DNA from: Eubacteriaceae bacterium
GTDB lineage: Bacteria; Bacillota; Clostridia; Lachnospirales; Lachnospiraceae
NCBI GenBank assembly: GCA_910574915.1
Contig: CAJTCR010000009.1
Span: 52,260 to 116,259, forward strand
DNA: 64,000 nt
Direction of reading: 5' to 3'
In this document: positions 1-8,882 of the stretch, in pieces
Layout of the letters: the number at the start of each line of letters is the position of its first letter
How positions within the stretch are numbered: position 1 is the stretch's first letter
The notes under the pieces: generated by a model
What the model was told of the DNA's origin: nothing
Database searches by the model: none
The model's input: only the letters and a program-made list of their open reading frames with translations
Translations under genes and position numbers: made by a program

Positions 1-2
1 CT

Positions 3-581
3 AAGAGCAAAGCGGAGCTGCTGTTAGGGCAGGTAGGACTACAAGAAGTGAAAAACAAGAAAATGAAGAAGCTGTCCGGCGGCATGAAAAGAAGGGCGGG
101 GATTGCACAGGCGATGTTAAACAATCCCAAAATCCTGATTTTGGATGAACCGACGGCAGGGTTAGATCCAAATGAGAGAATCCGCTTTCGCAACTTAATC
201 AGTGAACTGGCGCAGGAGCGGATTGTGGTGCTGTCTACGCATATTGTTTCGGATATTGAATATATCGCAAATGAAATCCTTTTAATGAAAACCGGGCAGA
301 TCGCGCTGTCTGGCACTGCCGAAGAACTGGTTCATTCTATGCCGGAAAGGGTCTGGAGCCTGGAAGCGCCCAGAGAAATGGTGGACGTTTATCTAAAAAA
401 CTATAAGGTTTCCAATATAAAGGCAGTGCATGGCGGTGCGCAGATCCGCGTTTTGGCGCGGGAGAAGCCTGCGGAACATGCAAATCTGGAAGCCGCTGCG
501 CTGGAGGATGTTTTTTTATACTATTTTGGGGAAAAGGTGGGGGAAGAGGAAACCGGGTATATAGGTGAAAGGCGTGTTTAA
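3..581 (+). CDS. ABC transporter ATP-binding protein (5' end cut by window edge)
   Basis: C-terminal part of an ABC ATPase that would energise an exporter at the cytoplasmic face of the membrane. The frame is open from base 3, so the gene begins outside the window; an internal GTG at base 48 is not a real start because the reading frame continues upstream with typical ABC helical-domain sequence. Visible motifs in order: the signature LSGGMKRR, the Walker B segment ILILDEPTAGLDP with its D-loop, and the switch histidine in LSTH. Only the Walker A part is missing. The tail after the ATPase core is about 90 residues and resembles NatA/BcrA-type drug or sodium export ATPases. The permease partner would be expected upstream or on the other side of the gene; none follows here, because the next gene is a sensor kinase. 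Confidence 0.9.
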   Translation, partial: KSKAELLLGQVGLQEVKNKKMKKLSGGMKRRAGIAQAMLNNPKILILDEPTAGLDPNERIRFRNLISELAQERIVVLSTHIVSDIEYIANEILLMKTGQIALSGTAEELVHSMPERVWSLEAPREMVDVYLKNYKVSNIKAVHGGAQIRVLAREKPAEHANLEAAALEDVFLYYFGEKVGEEETGYIGERRV

Positions 582-595
582 GATACGCGCGGTTC

Positions 596-624
596 TTGCA
601 TCCGCAGTCTTCATATGCTATATT
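596..624 (+). promoter_or_regulatory. Putative sigma-A promoter for the YesM/YesN operon
   Basis: TTGCAT and TATATT hexamers separated by 17 bases, 57 bases before the sensor kinase start. It fits the housekeeping consensus; no experimental support. Confidence 0.45.
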
Positions 625-681
625 GGTTTTAACAAAGAAGTCACATATATCTAATATCTAAGAGCTATAGCAAGGAGCCGC

Positions 682-2466
682 ATGAAACGAAAGCTGCAAA
701 ATTTTTTCGACCAGTTCTGTATTAAAAATAAAATTATCGTAGCATGTCTTCCATTTATTATTTTGAGCTATGTCATTGTTTTTGTAAGCGTTACGCTTAT
801 TTTGTACGAGCAGATGCGCACGATGGTCTATGAGCAGACGCGCCAGAACATTATTGAAAAGACAAAGCTTTTGGATACGCTGCTGCGTAATTATGACCAG
901 ATGACGACGAACTATCTGTACTATACAAAGGATATTCAGGATTATCTGGTGACAGACCAGGCGCCGCTGTCACAGGAGGAGGTCGAGAAGCTGCACCGCA
1001 GAGTTGCTTCGCATACGGCGCTTCTGCTTACGGATCAAAATGCTGAGATTATGCAGGTCAGCCTGTTTAACCAGGCAGGGGATTTGTATACGAACAATGC
1101 GATTTATTCTAATACCCTAGAGACGGCAAAGGCGTATGCGGACTCGATTCATGCGCTTGCCAGCGCGTACCACGGCAAGCTGATTTTGGAGACAGTGCCG
1201 GGAAAGCCGCATATGCTTACGGTGGCGCGTACGGTGTATATTCCGACGTTGCAGCAAAGCAATCAGGAAATCGGGTTTTTGCTGCTGCATATATCCCGGT
1301 CGGCACTCGAAAGCCAGCTTCGGATGCAGCAAAATTCAGATGCGATTTTTACGCTGCTTACCGATGCCAGGGGGAAGATCCTGATCAATACATCGGGGCT
1401 TGACAATGCGCAGTGCGAGGCGATCCTGCGCGGGGACGACGCGCAAAAGGGGCGTTATACGGTGGACAGGCGCGCACTGTCGTACAGCGGGTGCTTTGTG
1501 ACGACGATGATCGATGAATCGGTACTGTTTGCGGATACGTACAGGCTGTTTCGCATTGAGATTTTTGCGATCCTGGTGTCCGTCAGCATTCTTTTGTTTG
1601 CGATCATATTTGCTGGAAATATGATTTCCGCCCAGGTGTCCCGGTTTATAAGAAAGCTGAACGAGACGCGCCAGATCGATGAAAACGCCTATATCAGCGT
1701 GGAGTCCAAGGACGAATTTCAGCAGCTTGGCGTCGTGTATAATAATATGCTTTCCAGGATCGACCATCTGATCCACACGGTCTACCTTAAGGAAATACTG
1801 ACGCAGAATGCCCAGTTGGAATCGTTGCAGGCACAGATCAACCCGCATTTTTTGTATAATACGCTTGACTGTGTCAACAGCCTGGTCGATATGGGAGAAA
1901 AAGAGAGCGTGAAAAAAGTAGTCACGTCTCTGGCAAATATTATGCGCATGTCGATTAAAGGAGATACGTTTATTACGCTGCAAGAAGACCTTTCTTATAT
2001 CAGGCAGTATATTTTTATACAGAAAATGCGCTTTCAGGATAAAATTCTGTTTTTGACAGAGGTGCCCGAATCGCTTTATCAGTATTATATTCCAAAGCTT
2101 ACGCTCCAGCCGCTGGTGGAAAACGCGATTATACACGGCGTATCTGACCTGACGGAGACGGGGATGATTGGGATCTTTGGCAGGGAGGACGAGCACCGGC
2201 TGTATATCGATATCAAGGATAATGGAAACGGGATGCCGCCTGAGATTATCGAACAGCTCAGACAGATGGACGATACGATGACGATATCCAGCAAGCATAT
2301 CGGTATTTTTAACATACAAAGAAAGTTGCAGATTTTATACGGGACAGACTACGGGCTGACGGTAACGGGCGTATCTTCACATGGGACAAGTGTGACGATC
2401 TGCATTCCAAAGTCAACCATGCCATACAGAAAGGATACGGATTATGAAGCTGTTGATTGTAGATGA
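682..2466 (+). CDS. YesM-type sensor histidine kinase
   Basis: Membrane sensor kinase that phosphorylates the AraC-type regulator encoded next to it. At 594 residues it has the usual size. Layout: membrane helix at about 18-40, an extracytoplasmic sensor region to about 290, a second helix at about 290-312, HAMP, then a His_kinase (PF06580-type) domain with the phospho-acceptor His389 in INPHFLYNTLD, and an ATP-binding domain with the N-box VENAIIHG near 480 and DNGNGMP near 517. The ATG is preceded by AAGGAG. The regulator gene starts inside its last 23 bases, so the two are translationally coupled. YesM/YesN pairs commonly control a neighbouring oligosaccharide ABC importer, and such an importer lies 1 kb away on the opposite strand; this substrate link is inference. 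Confidence 0.93.
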   Translation: MKRKLQNFFDQFCIKNKIIVACLPFIILSYVIVFVSVTLILYEQMRTMVYEQTRQNIIEKTKLLDTLLRNYDQMTTNYLYYTKDIQDYLVTDQAPLSQEEVEKLHRRVASHTALLLTDQNAEIMQVSLFNQAGDLYTNNAIYSNTLETAKAYADSIHALASAYHGKLILETVPGKPHMLTVARTVYIPTLQQSNQEIGFLLLHISRSALESQLRMQQNSDAIFTLLTDARGKILINTSGLDNAQCEAILRGDDAQKGRYTVDRRALSYSGCFVTTMIDESVLFADTYRLFRIEIFAILVSVSILLFAIIFAGNMISAQVSRFIRKLNETRQIDENAYISVESKDEFQQLGVVYNNMLSRIDHLIHTVYLKEILTQNAQLESLQAQINPHFLYNTLDCVNSLVDMGEKESVKKVVTSLANIMRMSIKGDTFITLQEDLSYIRQYIFIQKMRFQDKILFLTEVPESLYQYYIPKLTLQPLVENAIIHGVSDLTETGMIGIFGREDEHRLYIDIKDNGNGMPPEIIEQLRQMDDTMTISSKHIGIFNIQRKLQILYGTDYGLTVTGVSSHGTSVTICIPKSTMPYRKDTDYEAVDCR

Positions 2467-4027
2467 CGAGCCGCTGATTTTAAAAAGGCTAGAACAACTG
2501 ATTGTCTCTTCGGCTGTGGGGATACACGAGGTGTATGCCACGTCCAATCCTGCCGAGGCGTTGGAGATGTTAAAGGAGTGTGCGCCGCAGATTTTGATTA
2601 CGGACATTCGAATGCCGAAAGTAAGCGGTGTGGATCTGGCGCGCTATGCATATGAAAACCAGATGCAGACGCTTGTTATTTTTGTAACCGGATATTCGGA
2701 TTTTGAATATGCCAAATCCGGCATTGCCTATCAGGTGTTTGATTACCTGCTAAAGCCGATCGATGAAGAAGAGTCGCTGCGCACAGTGAAAAAGGCAGTC
2801 AGTACGATACAAGAAAAGCAAAAGCATGACGAGATTCACAGCATGTTCCAAAACTATTTTTCCACGCACTTTGTCGCGGCAAGGCGGCAGTTTTTGGAAA
2901 AGCTGCTGTTTCATCCGCTGACGCATACAAAGGAACAGCTTGTGTCCATCCAAAAGCAGTTTCAGATGGATACGGATGCCCTGTGCCTTTGTGCCGTGCG
3001 CTTTACGTGCAGCAGCGGCTTTGGGGAAGATTTTTATTATTCTTATATGACCGAGCAGTATTTAAACCGCAGCTTCTCTGACTTTTTGACGTATCCGTTT
3101 GGAGATATGATTTATATGCTGTGGCTGCCGCAAAACGGGCAGCCTGCGGTATCTGCCATGTACGGGCGTTTTCAGGAAATTAGGGAAAAGCTGGAGATGA
3201 ACTATCCGGTCAGGGTCTTTGCAGGGATCAGCGATTTTACGGATGATCTGTCAAAGGTGCAGCTTCTGCGCAAGCAGGTGGCACGCTGCCTAGAGCATAC
3301 GGCGCAAAAAGGCGCTGCCCCGATTGCGTTTTTCAGCGACTTGCCGGATGCGTTTGTGCATGAGGAATATTTTGATATGGTTCACACGATAACAAAGCTG
3401 ATCCGGCTGCTGCGGATGGGAGAAAAAGTACCCGTGCAGCAGGAATATGAGAAAATTACAAGACAGTTTCAAGGACGCACAGACAGCTATATTTCGGAAA
3501 TGATAGACCTGATTACATCGAATATCCTGCTGTTTATCCAGGGGCTGTCCATTCCTTCCACAGAGCTTGCAAAGATGGAGCGCCAGATCTTAGTCCCGCT
3601 GCGCCAGCAGACGGATGTACAGCTTAAGCTGCAATATGTCCAGTACTGGCTGGATTATCTTGTGGACTGGATTTTTGACGCACAGGCGGCAGAACAAAAC
3701 CGCCTGATGCAAAGTATTTATGATTATATTGATACAAATTTCGGCGACAGTATCGGGCTTGCGTCTTTATCCGAGCATGTAAACCGGAATCCTTCTTACT
3801 TAAGCCGCTTTATCAAGCAGCAGACAAATAAAAATTTTTCCCAGATACTGACCGGGCGCAGGATGGAGGAAGCAAAAAGCCTTTTGCGCACTACAAGCCT
3901 TAAGGTGCCTCAGATTGCACAAAAGACCGGGTATCCGAACGTGCGGTATTTTAACAGGGTATTTCACAGCCATTTTTCAATGTCGCCGACGGATTACCGC
4001 AAAGTAACGGCTGCGTTTTTTAACTGA
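2444..4027 (+). CDS. YesN-type response regulator, AraC family
   Basis: DNA-binding partner of the preceding kinase. Residues 1-120 form a receiver domain with the acidic pair Asp7-Asp8, phospho-acceptor Asp54 (in LITDIRMPK) and the conserved Lys104 in DYLLKP. A long middle section of no recognised fold follows, and the last 100 residues are a double helix-turn-helix AraC domain (NPSYLSRFIKQQT and YPNVRYFNRVFHSHF). Its length of 527 is normal for YesN regulators. The start overlaps the kinase gene. The likely target is the divergent sugar transporter, whose promoter region carries a direct repeat three helical turns apart. Confidence 0.93.
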   Translation: MKLLIVDDEPLILKRLEQLIVSSAVGIHEVYATSNPAEALEMLKECAPQILITDIRMPKVSGVDLARYAYENQMQTLVIFVTGYSDFEYAKSGIAYQVFDYLLKPIDEEESLRTVKKAVSTIQEKQKHDEIHSMFQNYFSTHFVAARRQFLEKLLFHPLTHTKEQLVSIQKQFQMDTDALCLCAVRFTCSSGFGEDFYYSYMTEQYLNRSFSDFLTYPFGDMIYMLWLPQNGQPAVSAMYGRFQEIREKLEMNYPVRVFAGISDFTDDLSKVQLLRKQVARCLEHTAQKGAAPIAFFSDLPDAFVHEEYFDMVHTITKLIRLLRMGEKVPVQQEYEKITRQFQGRTDSYISEMIDLITSNILLFIQGLSIPSTELAKMERQILVPLRQQTDVQLKLQYVQYWLDYLVDWIFDAQAAEQNRLMQSIYDYIDTNFGDSIGLASLSEHVNRNPSYLSRFIKQQTNKNFSQILTGRRMEEAKSLLRTTSLKVPQIAQKTGYPNVRYFNRVFHSHFSMSPTDYRKVTAAFFN

Positions 4028-4051
4028 TGATTTCTGCGCCTTTTGTACACT

Positions 4052-4217
4052 CTAGAGCGTGTTTGAAAAATGCTTTCTGTGAGATGTGCTTCACAGTTTG
4101 TGGTGAATTTATCCCAAATTTAGGAGTCATAGCGGGCTATGTTGACTAAATTTGGGATAAATTCTCCGCAAAGTGGGGAGTGCAGATCACGGGAATGATT
4201 TTTCAAACACGCTCTAG
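4052..4217. mobile_element. 158-bp MITE-like element with CTAG target duplication
   Basis: A 158-bp element (4056-4213) is bounded on both sides by CTAG. Its ends are inverted repeats beginning AGCGTGTTTGAAAAAT and stay similar inward for nearly 50 bases. A perfect 19-bp inverted pair (4105-4123 with 4146-4164) lies inside, so the whole element folds into one long stem. There is no coding capacity. This is the usual look of a non-autonomous miniature transposable element. Its right end overlaps the 3' end of the metallo-hydrolase gene. Confidence 0.8.
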
Positions 4218-5051
4218 TGTATACAATACGCTGGCAAGCCCGTACTGGTAAAAGTACACCTGGCTTTTTGACAGGGCACAGGCGTCTTTTTGCCCTGCCA
4301 GCGGATTGTTTTGGATATGCTGCACGCATTGGATCATATCTTCAAGACAGCGTGCGCCGATGGGCCTTAAGTAGTGTCCCGGAAAGATCAGCTCATAGTG
4401 CTGCTTTAACGATTGCAGCTTTAACAGCGATTGCAGGTAAGTGTCCATCGTATCCGAGTATTCGGCAAGCATGAGTGTCGGCGTGCTTACGATCGTATCG
4501 GCGGAAAATAAAAGCCGGTTGTCACGGTCAAGCAGGCAGATGCAGTCCTTTGTATGGCCAGGGGTAAACACGACTTCCAGCTTTCTGTCGCCAAGGTCAA
4601 ACGTATATCCTTCTTCCAGCCCTTTTAGGCTGTATGGTAAAATCTGCTCCATATACGCCCGCAGGCTTGCCTTGTGGTTATATTCCGCTCTTGCCTCCTG
4701 CTGCAAAAAGAATGCTTTCCGGTAGGCGGCATTGTCCTGCTTTTGGAGAACAGGGATGGCATTTTTATGGGCGTATACCGTTTCAAAATGCCCGTTTCCG
4801 CCTGCATGGTCGTAGTGGTGGTGCGAGTTTACGACAAACAGAGGCTTGTCAGTCAGCTCACGGACGACGGCGTGGATATTGCCGATCCCGATGCCGGTAT
4901 CAAACAGCAGCGCCTTTTTGCTTCCGATCACCAGGTACATGATATCGATGCCGAACTCATCGATTGCCCAGACGTCTTTTGCCGTCTGCTGTAAGGTAAA
5001 GCCGTTGATTTCTTTCAGGTTCATGTTGTCTTTGTAAAAAACAGGTGCCAT
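4203..5051 (-). CDS. MBL-fold metallo-hydrolase
   Basis: Predicted zinc hydrolase of the metallo-beta-lactamase fold, cytoplasmic, 282 residues. The metal site motif HxHxDH is seen as HHHYDH at 77-82; further ligands are likely the His in PGHTKDC and the His in FPGHYL. The start ATG follows AGAAAGGAG. It is the last gene of the sugar-importer operon, 27 bases after the second permease, so it may act on an imported or phosphorylated sugar derivative, but no substrate can be read from the sequence. The last four residues (LERV) and the stop codon lie inside the inverted repeat of a MITE, so the natural C-terminus has been replaced or slightly altered. Confidence 0.88.
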   Translation of the reverse strand: MAPVFYKDNMNLKEINGFTLQQTAKDVWAIDEFGIDIMYLVIGSKKALLFDTGIGIGNIHAVVRELTDKPLFVVNSHHHYDHAGGNGHFETVYAHKNAIPVLQKQDNAAYRKAFFLQQEARAEYNHKASLRAYMEQILPYSLKGLEEGYTFDLGDRKLEVVFTPGHTKDCICLLDRDNRLLFSADTIVSTPTLMLAEYSDTMDTYLQSLLKLQSLKQHYELIFPGHYLRPIGARCLEDMIQCVQHIQNNPLAGQKDACALSKSQVYFYQYGLASVLYTLERV

Positions 5052-5078
5052 ATTGGTCTGCTCCTTTCTGTGTGGGCG

Positions 5079-5906
5079 CTACTTGATCGCGCCTGCGGTC
5101 AGCCCGCTTGTAATGTATTTCTGTCCTGCGATATAGATGACGATAATCGGCACCATAGAAACGACAAGCCCCGCGATCAGCAGGTTCCACTGTGCGTTCG
5201 TCGCGGATTTGAACATATACAGGTTGACGGTAATCGTGCGCAGGCTGCCGTCGCTGATTAAAATATTCGGCAGCAGAAGGTCGTTCCATGTCCAGAGGAA
5301 AAATAAAATGCCAAGTGTCACCGATGTGGACTTAACAAGCGGGAATACGATCTGCATCATAATGCGAAACGGCGCCGCGCCGTCGATTGCCGCTGCTTCT
5401 TCTAGTTCTCTTGGTACGGTTTTTAAAAATCCTACATAGGTCATAATGCCAAACGCGGTGAAAAATCCGCTGTTAAATAAAATCAGCCCCAAATGCGTAT
5501 TGTTCAGGTTCAGCTTTGTCGCCATAATCGAAATCGGGATCATAACCGTATGAAACGGGATAATCTGCCCAAGTACAAACAGGATATAGAAGCGGTCGGA
5601 TGCTTTTCCTTTTAAATGGGAGATGCCGTATGCCCCGAAAAAAGAAACGGTTCCTGAAAGAAACACCGTACAGACAGTGACAAAAACAGTATTTTTAAAT
5701 ACGACGCCAAAGTTCATCGTCTCCATTGCCTGGGCAAAATTGTCCAGATACAAGCTGGACGGAAACGAGATAAAGGAAGTCAGGATTTCCCCGTTTGGCT
5801 TTAGGGCGTTCATAACGATAAGCAGCACCGGAAGGATAAACAGCAGCCCGAACAAAAAGCAAAGAGCTGTTTTGATAAATGTAAACGTTTTTTGATTCTT
5901 GATCAT
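5079..5906 (-). CDS. Carbohydrate ABC transporter permease, MalG type
   Basis: Inner-membrane permease of a sugar ABC importer (binding-protein-dependent, CUT1 class). It has 275 residues with about six hydrophobic helices. The cytoplasmic EAA loop that docks the ATPase is visible as EEAAAIDGAAPFRIMMQI. The C-terminal SGLTAGAIK is typical of MalG-type subunits. Its ATG shares one base with the stop of the upstream permease (TAATG), so the two are coupled. No ATPase gene is present in the operon, which is usual for CUT1 systems that borrow a shared MsmK-type ATPase. Confidence 0.92.
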   Translation of the reverse strand: MIKNQKTFTFIKTALCFLFGLLFILPVLLIVMNALKPNGEILTSFISFPSSLYLDNFAQAMETMNFGVVFKNTVFVTVCTVFLSGTVSFFGAYGISHLKGKASDRFYILFVLGQIIPFHTVMIPISIMATKLNLNNTHLGLILFNSGFFTAFGIMTYVGFLKTVPRELEEAAAIDGAAPFRIMMQIVFPLVKSTSVTLGILFFLWTWNDLLLPNILISDGSLRTITVNLYMFKSATNAQWNLLIAGLVVSMVPIIVIYIAGQKYITSGLTAGAIK

Positions 5907-6793
5907 TACATCTGTACCTCCCTTTTGCGTGTGATCCGTAGCTGGAAAAAGGCAATGGCTGCAACGATCAAAAACAACAGCATGGATTTTGCCGAAGCAT
6001 AGCCGGTCTTGTAGGCGCCAAACGCGTCTGTGTAAATATTGAGCGCGATAGTCTGCGTACTGTTTGCAGGGCCGCCGCCCGTTAGCGACAGCGGGATATC
6101 AAACGACTTAAATGCGCCTGCGATCGAGACAAACAGGTTGATCGTTACCGTAGGCATTAAAAGCGGAAGCTGTATTTTCAGTATTTTGGAAAGCCCGACG
6201 CATCCGTCTAACATTGCAGCTTCGATTACGTCTTTTGGGATCGTCTGAAGCCCTGCCACATACAGCATCATTAAAAATCCAGTCGACTGCCATGCCGTTA
6301 CAATCACAACCGCTGTCATCGACATCCGCGGGTTTCCAAACCAACTGATATTGCTAAGCGCGTCGATGTGAAGCAACTGCCCGATATTTGGAATCGCGTT
6401 CGTAAAAATAAAACTCCAGACAAACGCCACCATCACGCCGCTGATAATATTCGGAATAAAAAAGAAAGACCGGATCACGCCTTTTGCGCGCACATTTTGA
6501 TCGAGCATAAATGCGACGGCAAAAGCAAGCAGATTAGAGAAAAGAATCGAGATCACGGCAAGCAGTATCGTAAAGCATACCGCATGGATAAACTTTTCAT
6601 CCGAAAACAGCCGGATATAATTCGTAAGCCCGGTAAACGACCGTTTGCCTTTCATAAGATTCCAGTTTAAAAAGGAATAAGGAAGCGTGCCAAACAGCAG
6701 CGGGCAGACAAGCGCGCCGCCATAGAGCACCAGGGCAGGAAGTAGCAGCGCGAGATAAAATTTTTTGTTTTTCCGGTATAAAAAATCGGACAT
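5906..6793 (-). CDS. Carbohydrate ABC transporter permease, MalF type
   Basis: Partner permease of the same importer, 295 residues from the chosen start. It contains about six membrane helices and an EAA loop around VIEAAMLDGCVGLSKILKI. The start at MSDFLYRK is preferred because AGAGAGGTG stands a few bases upstream; an in-frame ATG 13 codons earlier has no ribosome site. Together with the MalG-type subunit it forms the transmembrane channel that receives sugar from the lipoprotein encoded upstream. Confidence 0.92.
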   Translation of the reverse strand: MSDFLYRKNKKFYLALLLPALVLYGGALVCPLLFGTLPYSFLNWNLMKGKRSFTGLTNYIRLFSDEKFIHAVCFTILLAVISILFSNLLAFAVAFMLDQNVRAKGVIRSFFFIPNIISGVMVAFVWSFIFTNAIPNIGQLLHIDALSNISWFGNPRMSMTAVVIVTAWQSTGFLMMLYVAGLQTIPKDVIEAAMLDGCVGLSKILKIQLPLLMPTVTINLFVSIAGAFKSFDIPLSLTGGGPANSTQTIALNIYTDAFGAYKTGYASAKSMLLFLIVAAIAFFQLRITRKREVQM

Positions 6794-6876
6794 AAGACAC
6801 CTCTCTTTCGTCAAAATATGGTAAAAAACCAATGGTGTAAAGAGGGGAGGGATATGGACTTCCCTCCCCGCAGCGG

Positions 6877-8160
6877 CTATTCTAACAGCTCCTTACATCC
6901 GGTATCCATGGATTGCAGTGTCTGTTCCATATCAGAGCTTCCGGCAAAGTATCCCTGGACTGCCGGCCCTACGACGTCGGCGATCCCAGAAGGAAGCTGC
7001 AAATAGATCCACGGCTTGGAATTGCCGGATTCCATATAGGCAGTATAGTCTTTGTAATATTGTGCCGCTACCTGAGTCTCAAATTCCATAGCCGCAGGCG
7101 CTGCGCCCATTGTATCTGCCGTACAGTGCATCCAGCCTTCCTTGTCGGTATTGTCGGAAATATAGTCAAGCACCTTAAGCGTTTCTTGCAAATGGCTGGA
7201 TTTTTTATTGACCGCAATACAGATGCCGACATCCACGTCCAGCTTGGCGTCTGCCTCGTCGTCGGTGTTCGGGATCGCGAACAGTCCGACATTTAAGTCC
7301 GGGTTTACGCTTTCTGCGTTTAATAATGAAAATTCTCCGCTGGCGATCATGGCAGCTTCCCCGGAAGCAAACGCGTTAAATCCGGCAGTAGAATCTGCGT
7401 CCATATAGTTGGCGCCGGAATTGTCTTTCATAAGGTCAAGGAAACGGAACACTTCATTGGAGCGCTCATTTTTAAAAGAGCCGGTGCCGGCGTTCATATC
7501 CTGTACCCACGTATCGTCTGCCGTATTTCCGATCAGGCAGCTAAACAGGTGGTTGAGTGTCCAGCCGTCTTTATAAGTAGCGGCAAACGGTGTAATATTT
7601 TTTTCCTTAAGCTTTGCGCATACTTCTTCCATCTGTGCGAACGTCTTTGGAATCTGTGTAATCCCTGCCTCTTCAAACAGGTCTACATTGTAGTAGATGC
7701 CAAGCATTTCTAAGCACATCGGATAAGCATAGCTTTTTCCGTCGTAGCTATAGGCATCTTTGACGGAATCGTAGATTTTCGAAGAAAATGCCTGGTCACT
7801 TAAGTCCAGGATGCGGTCATTTTCCGCAAACTGCTGCACCTGTGAGTAAGGATTTAAAAAGAACAGGTCAAGCAGGTCGTCAGACGCCACTTTCGCGCCC
7901 AGGTACTGGTTATAGTCCCCGGTCTGCATTTCGACCTGAAAATCGATCTCATCCTGGCGGCTGTTAAACACATCTGCGCCTTTTTGAAAATTTTCCGCGG
8001 CGCCGGATGACCATACAACCAGCTTTACCGGTACTTTATCCCCGCTGCTGTCACTTTGCTGCGCTGGCCCTTCTTTTTTTGGCTCGCCACTGCCCTGACA
8101 GCCTGTCAGTCCTATGGCAAGAAGCCCCGCAAGCAGTACGCTGATTACTTTTTTCCTCAT
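6877..8160 (-). CDS. Extracellular sugar-binding lipoprotein of ABC importer
   Basis: Substrate-binding protein of the CUT1 importer, anchored outside the membrane. Residues 1-20 are a lipoprotein signal with the lipobox LTGC; a Gly/Ser/Lys-rich linker follows, then a family-1 solute-binding fold (VKLVVWSSG at the start, characteristic of this fold) of normal length at 427 residues in total. It is the first gene of the operon binding protein, MalF, MalG, MBL hydrolase, and has a strong AGGAGG site. The sugar is not identifiable. Control by the adjacent YesM/YesN system is likely from position and from a repeated motif in the upstream region. Confidence 0.93.
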   Translation of the reverse strand: MRKKVISVLLAGLLAIGLTGCQGSGEPKKEGPAQQSDSSGDKVPVKLVVWSSGAAENFQKGADVFNSRQDEIDFQVEMQTGDYNQYLGAKVASDDLLDLFFLNPYSQVQQFAENDRILDLSDQAFSSKIYDSVKDAYSYDGKSYAYPMCLEMLGIYYNVDLFEEAGITQIPKTFAQMEEVCAKLKEKNITPFAATYKDGWTLNHLFSCLIGNTADDTWVQDMNAGTGSFKNERSNEVFRFLDLMKDNSGANYMDADSTAGFNAFASGEAAMIASGEFSLLNAESVNPDLNVGLFAIPNTDDEADAKLDVDVGICIAVNKKSSHLQETLKVLDYISDNTDKEGWMHCTADTMGAAPAAMEFETQVAAQYYKDYTAYMESGNSKPWIYLQLPSGIADVVGPAVQGYFAGSSDMEQTLQSMDTGCKELLE

Positions 8161-8249
8161 AACAGTTACCTCCTCTTACTTTGGTCAAATATTTCATAGA
8201 TGTATCATAGCATACTCCCTGCGATGTGGGCAGACACCAGATTTTTACA

Positions 8250-8291
8250 AAACATGCACAATTTTTTACTGAAGATGCAACAAACGCGCAC
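8250..8291 (-). promoter_or_regulatory. Candidate YesN operator: two direct repeats 32 bp apart
   Basis: AAACATGCAC and AAACGCGCAC (8 of 10 identical), each followed by a T-run, start 32 bases apart, i.e. three helical turns, upstream of the binding-protein gene. The downstream minus-strand promoter has a TATGAT -10 but no good -35, as expected for an activator-dependent promoter. That an AraC-type regulator binds here is inference. Confidence 0.4.
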
Positions 8292-8372
8292 TTTTTTTGA
8301 TCTAATATATGTAATTACAAAACACAACAATACCGGTGGTGCTTCCTGCCGGAGAGTAAGAAGGGATACATA

Positions 8373-8882
8373 ATGATGGAAACACTGGTTCAGCGCGCGA
8401 TGAAAAAGGATGCGGAGAGTTTTATCAAGCTGATGGAGGAGTACAGACAGCCGATGAAAAAGGTTGCCTATGGCTTTTTCCAGAACGAAGAGGACGTAGC
8501 GGATGTAATGCAGCAGACGGTGTTGGATGCTTATGAGCATGTGGGGAAATTAAAAAAGGCGGCGCATTTTAAGACGTGGCTGATCCGCATACTGATAAAT
8601 AACTGCAACCAGTTATACAACAGCAAAAAGCGGATGCTTACAGGGGTGGAAACCGCCGAGAAAACATATGTTGACGAGTATCCCTGGGAAAATGCTTTTT
8701 TTTCGCTGCTGTCGATGCTGCACAAGGAGGACAGGGTAATTTTTATGCTCTATTATGGAGAAGGGTATACGACTAAGGAGATCGCAAAGATGCTTGCGAT
8801 GAAGGAAAGCACTGTCCGCAGCCGTATACACCGCGGAAAAGAGCAGCTACGCAGTCATATGCAGGGAGAGGAGTGGATATAA
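8373..8882 (+). CDS. ECF RNA polymerase sigma factor (sigma-70 family)
   Basis: Small alternative sigma factor, 169 residues. Region 2 is seen around EDVADVMQQTVLDAYEHV and the promoter-melting stretch FKTWLIRILINNC; region 4 contains the helix-turn-helix YTTKEIAKMLAMKESTVRSR. A second ATG three bases into the gene cannot be excluded as the start; AAGGGA lies upstream of both. The next gene starts on its stop codon (TAATG) and encodes a membrane protein of the anti-sigma type, so this is a sigma/anti-sigma operon of the SigV/SigW-like envelope-stress kind. The triggering signal is unknown. Confidence 0.92.
   Translation: MMETLVQRAMKKDAESFIKLMEEYRQPMKKVAYGFFQNEEDVADVMQQTVLDAYEHVGKLKKAAHFKTWLIRILINNCNQLYNSKKRMLTGVETAEKTYVDEYPWENAFFSLLSMLHKEDRVIFMLYYGEGYTTKEIAKMLAMKESTVRSRIHRGKEQLRSHMQGEEWI

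Noticed and set aside
1336..2319. 327-residue open frame on the minus strand
   Set aside because: Antisense to the YesM-type kinase, rich in Arg/His/Gln, no recognisable domain or start signal.
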